From assembly GCA_944385645.1 (NCBI GenBank), contig CALWYA010000084.1, positions 1 to 6,578 on the forward strand: DNA of 6,578 bases, read 5' to 3'. The number at the start of each line of letters is the position of its first letter. Position 1 is the first letter of the stretch. This DNA comes from an uncultured Oscillospiraceae bacterium. GTDB lineage: Bacteria; Bacillota; Clostridia; Oscillospirales; Oscillospiraceae. This document shows positions 5,218 to 6,578 of the stretch, one piece after another. Made by a program: the position numbers and the translations under genes. The notes beneath the pieces are model-generated. The model was not told where the DNA came from, ran no database searches, and saw only the letters and a list, made by a program, of their open reading frames with translations.

Positions 5218-6279
5218 TCACCGCAGGGCGGCGTCGCAGAAGGCGCAGCAGTCCACCCCGCCGTTCTGCTTCACCAGGGGGGGCAGATAGGGCTGGGTCT
5301 GGGTGATGCACCGGGGGTTGGAGCACACGGGCCTGGTCCCGATCTCCACCGGGGCGGTGCGCTCCAGCCGGGGCTGGTTGGCCAGGTCGGCCAGCAGGGC
5401 CATCCGGGCGAACATGCCGTACCGGGCCTGCCGGAAGTAGACGGCCCGAGGGTCGTCGTCCACGTCCACGGCGATTTCGTCCACCCGGGGCAGGGGGTGC
5501 ATGACCAGCATGTGCTCCTTGGCCCGCTCCAGCTTCCGCCGGGTGAGGATATAGATGCCCTTGTTCCGCTCGTACTCCAGGGGATCCACAAACCGCTCCC
5601 GCTGGATACGGGTCATGTACAGTACGTCCAGCTGGGGGATGACCGCCTCCAGACCGGTGACCTCGGTGTAGGGCATGCCGTTCTCCTGAAGGAAGGCCCG
5701 CATATACTCGGGGACAGCCAGTTCCCGGGGGGAGATGAGGAAGAAGCGCACGTCCCGGAACTTGGCCATGGCCTTGATGAGAGAGTGGACGGTGCGGCCG
5801 TTCTTCAGATCGCCGCACAGACCGATGGACAGCCCGTCCACCTTCCCCAGCAGCCGGGTCATGGTGGTCAAATCGGCCATGGTCTGGGTGGGGTGCATGT
5901 GCCCCCCGTCCCCGGCGTTGACCACCGGCACGTGGGAGTACAGGGAGGCCGCCTTGGCCGCCCCCTCCCAGGGGGTGCGCATGACCACCACGTCGGCGTA
6001 GCTGGACACCATCTTGATGGTGTCCTTCAGGGTCTCCCCCTTGGCCACCGAGGAGGAGTTGGGGTCGGCAAAGCCGAACACCGTCCCCCCCAGGCGGAGC
6101 ATGGCGGTCTGGAAGGAGAAATTGGTGCGGGTAGAGGGCTCGTAAAACAGGGAGGCCGCCACCTTGCCCCGGCAGGTGTCGATGAATTGGCTGGGGTCGT
6201 CCATGATCCGGCTGGCCCGGGCATAGAGCTCGTCCCATTCCGCCCGGGACATATCACCAAAATCAATGAGATGCCGCAT
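5218..6279 (-). CDS. pyrB: Aspartate carbamoyltransferase with C-terminal PyrI-like zinc domain
   Basis: The enzyme joins carbamoyl phosphate and aspartate in the first committed step of pyrimidine synthesis. Catalytic residues are all visible: the carbamoyl-phosphate loop STRT (49-52), the mobile-loop lysine K80 in SSSVAKGET, R101, H129 and Q132 in GHMHPTQT, R162 in GDLKNGRT, R224 in YMTR, and HPLPR (261-265). The catalytic core ends near residue 302, as in normal PyrB (about 305-310). About 50 residues follow, with Cys319-x4-Cys324-x20-Cys345-x2-Cys348. That spacing mirrors the zinc site of the PyrI regulatory chain (C-x4-C-x23-C-x2-C in E. coli). The nucleotide-binding half of PyrI is absent and no pyrI follows. 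The start is ATG at 6279 because AGGAGG (6293-6288) is 8 bases upstream; an ATG at 6300 has no site and overlaps it. The gene stands alone here, without carA, carB or pyrC neighbours in the window. Confidence 0.96.
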   Translation of the reverse strand: MRHLIDFGDMSRAEWDELYARASRIMDDPSQFIDTCRGKVAASLFYEPSTRTNFSFQTAMLRLGGTVFGFADPNSSSVAKGETLKDTIKMVSSYADVVVMRTPWEGAAKAASLYSHVPVVNAGDGGHMHPTQTMADLTTMTRLLGKVDGLSIGLCGDLKNGRTVHSLIKAMAKFRDVRFFLISPRELAVPEYMRAFLQENGMPYTEVTGLEAVIPQLDVLYMTRIQRERFVDPLEYERNKGIYILTRRKLERAKEHMLVMHPLPRVDEIAVDVDDDPRAVYFRQARYGMFARMALLADLANQPRLERTAPVEIGTRPVCSNPRCITQTQPYLPPLVKQNGGVDCCAFCDAALR

Positions 6280-6310
6280 GGCCTCCCCCTCCTGTTCCAT
6301 AGTTCAAGAT

Positions 6311-6339
6311 ATTGTACCACACCCCGCCCCGCTTCGCAA
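6311..6339 (-). promoter_or_regulatory. Promoter of pyrB
   Basis: On the minus strand TTGCGA (6339-6334), a 17-base spacer and TACAAT (6316-6311) preceded by TGG, an extended -10. Transcription would start near 6304, giving a leader of only about 25 bases. There is no space for a PyrR-type attenuator, so control must act elsewhere. Confidence 0.7.
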
Positions 6340-6393
6340 GGTGTGCACCGCACTTTCTCCCGTCTTTTGTCGCAGCAGATAAATTTTTCCAAT

Positions 6394-6511
6394 CTGGTAG
6401 CATTTTACCCCCCATGGCTACCAAATGGCTACCAAAAACAGGCCTCAAACCCTTGGGGCGCAAGGGGTTCAAAATTGGAAGTTCCTGGGATGGATACCAG
6501 GATGCTACCAG
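6394..6511. repeat. Cluster of GCTACCA repeats in both orientations
   Basis: The heptamer GCTACCA occurs at 6417-6423, 6428-6434 and 6504-6510, and its complement TGGTAGC at 6395-6401. The middle two are part of an exact 11-bp tandem repeat ATGGCTACCAA (6414-6424, 6425-6435). The outer two extend to a 10-bp inverted pair, CTGGTAGCAT and ATGCTACCAG. Between them lies an imperfect hairpin AACCCTTG/CAAGGGGTT (6448-6469). Such sets are typical of protein-binding arrays, for example integrase arm sites or iterons. No integrase or replication gene is in the window, so the role is unknown. Confidence 0.55.
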
Positions 6512-6548
6512 CGGCACTTTTCGGACGGAAAAGTGCCGCTTTTTTCAT
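6429..6548 (-). CDS. Doubtful 39-residue ORF
   Basis: An ATG at 6548 has a very good ribosome binding site (AAGGAGG, 7 bases away) and opens a 39-codon frame ending in TAG inside a GCTACCA repeat. The product starts MKKAALFRPKSAAG and matches no family I know. The first codons coincide with the terminator hairpin, which would hide them in mRNA, and the rest is repeat sequence. It is more likely a by-product of the terminator and repeats than a gene; only the ribosome binding site argues for it. Confidence 0.2.
   Translation of the reverse strand: MKKAALFRPKSAAGSILVSIPGTSNFEPLAPQGFEACFW
6510..6545 (+). terminator. Strong plus-strand intrinsic terminator without a visible gene
   Basis: AGCGGCACTTTTC (6510-6522) and GAAAAGTGCCGCT (6528-6540) pair over 13 bp around a 5-base loop, then a run of six T (6540-6545). 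In the leftward direction the stem is followed by GGTAGC, so it works for rightward transcripts. No plus-strand gene precedes it back to the tRNA cluster. Confidence 0.8.
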
Positions 6549-6578
6549 GTTCCACCCTCCTTCTCGCAGGATTTTCTC

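Noticed and set aside
5204..6238. Second long minus-strand frame overlapping pyrB in another phase
   Set aside because: The alternative phase carries all ATCase catalytic motifs; this one is a frame-shifted by-product.
6447..6511. Partial tRNA or attachment-site remnant (GGGGTTCAAAATTGG resembles a T loop)
   Set aside because: The T stem does not pair and no acceptor or anticodon arm can be drawn.
6414..6578. Plus-strand frame from ATG 6414, open at the window edge
   Set aside because: It runs through the GCTACCA repeats and the strong terminator with its T-run, and has no ribosome binding site, so it is unlikely to be a gene.

Overview
The window reads as chromosome of a GC-rich, low-copy-repeat Firmicute, most likely a gut Oscillospiraceae-type clostridium (Flavonifractor/Lawsonibacter-like). 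This is an inference from strong GC bias at third codon positions, consensus sigma-A promoters, AGGAGG-type ribosome binding sites, TTG/GTG starts, CCA-encoding tRNA genes, and the protein families present. No gene gives species-level proof.

Layout, left to right. Positions 1-1094 (+) hold the C-terminal two thirds of peptide chain release factor 3 (prfC). It is followed after 46 bases by a complete MATE-family multidrug exporter (1141-2535, +) that starts at TTG and ends in a 17-bp perfect hairpin. Positions 2536-2950 form a visibly AT-rich island. It carries only a decayed PadR-type regulator fragment (minus strand), a plausible relic promoter, and the terminator of the next operon. Positions 2951-3464 are a five-gene tRNA cluster on the minus strand, transcribed Gly(UCC)-Arg(UCU)-His(GUG)-Gln(UUG)-Lys(UUU) from a strong promoter at 3500-3529, with an internal UUCG-capped hairpin between His and Gln.

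Positions 3592-4938 (minus) encode a CNNM/CBS/CorC-domain membrane protein of the 'hemolysin' family implicated in Mg2+ export. Its mRNA has a leader of about 230 nt behind a near-consensus promoter. That leader contains two tiny overlapping reading frames, the first very rich in aspartate, plus hairpins, so it looks like a regulatory leader. Positions 5218-6279 (minus) encode aspartate carbamoyltransferase (pyrB) with an unusual C-terminal four-cysteine domain resembling the zinc domain of the PyrI regulatory chain, without the nucleotide-binding domain. Positions 6280-6578 hold the pyrB promoter, a cluster of GCTACCA repeats in both orientations, an orphan plus-strand terminator, and a doubtful small ORF.

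The genes do not form one pathway. The left end is a plus-strand translation-factor/efflux pair. The right half is a minus-strand series (pyrB, CNNM protein, tRNA operon), each unit with its own promoter but with little or no canonical termination between pyrB and the CNNM gene. The most interesting items are the PyrB-zinc-domain fusion, the acidic leader peptide ahead of a putative Mg2+ transporter, and the repeat-rich region at the right edge. No complete novel defence or mobile system is visible.
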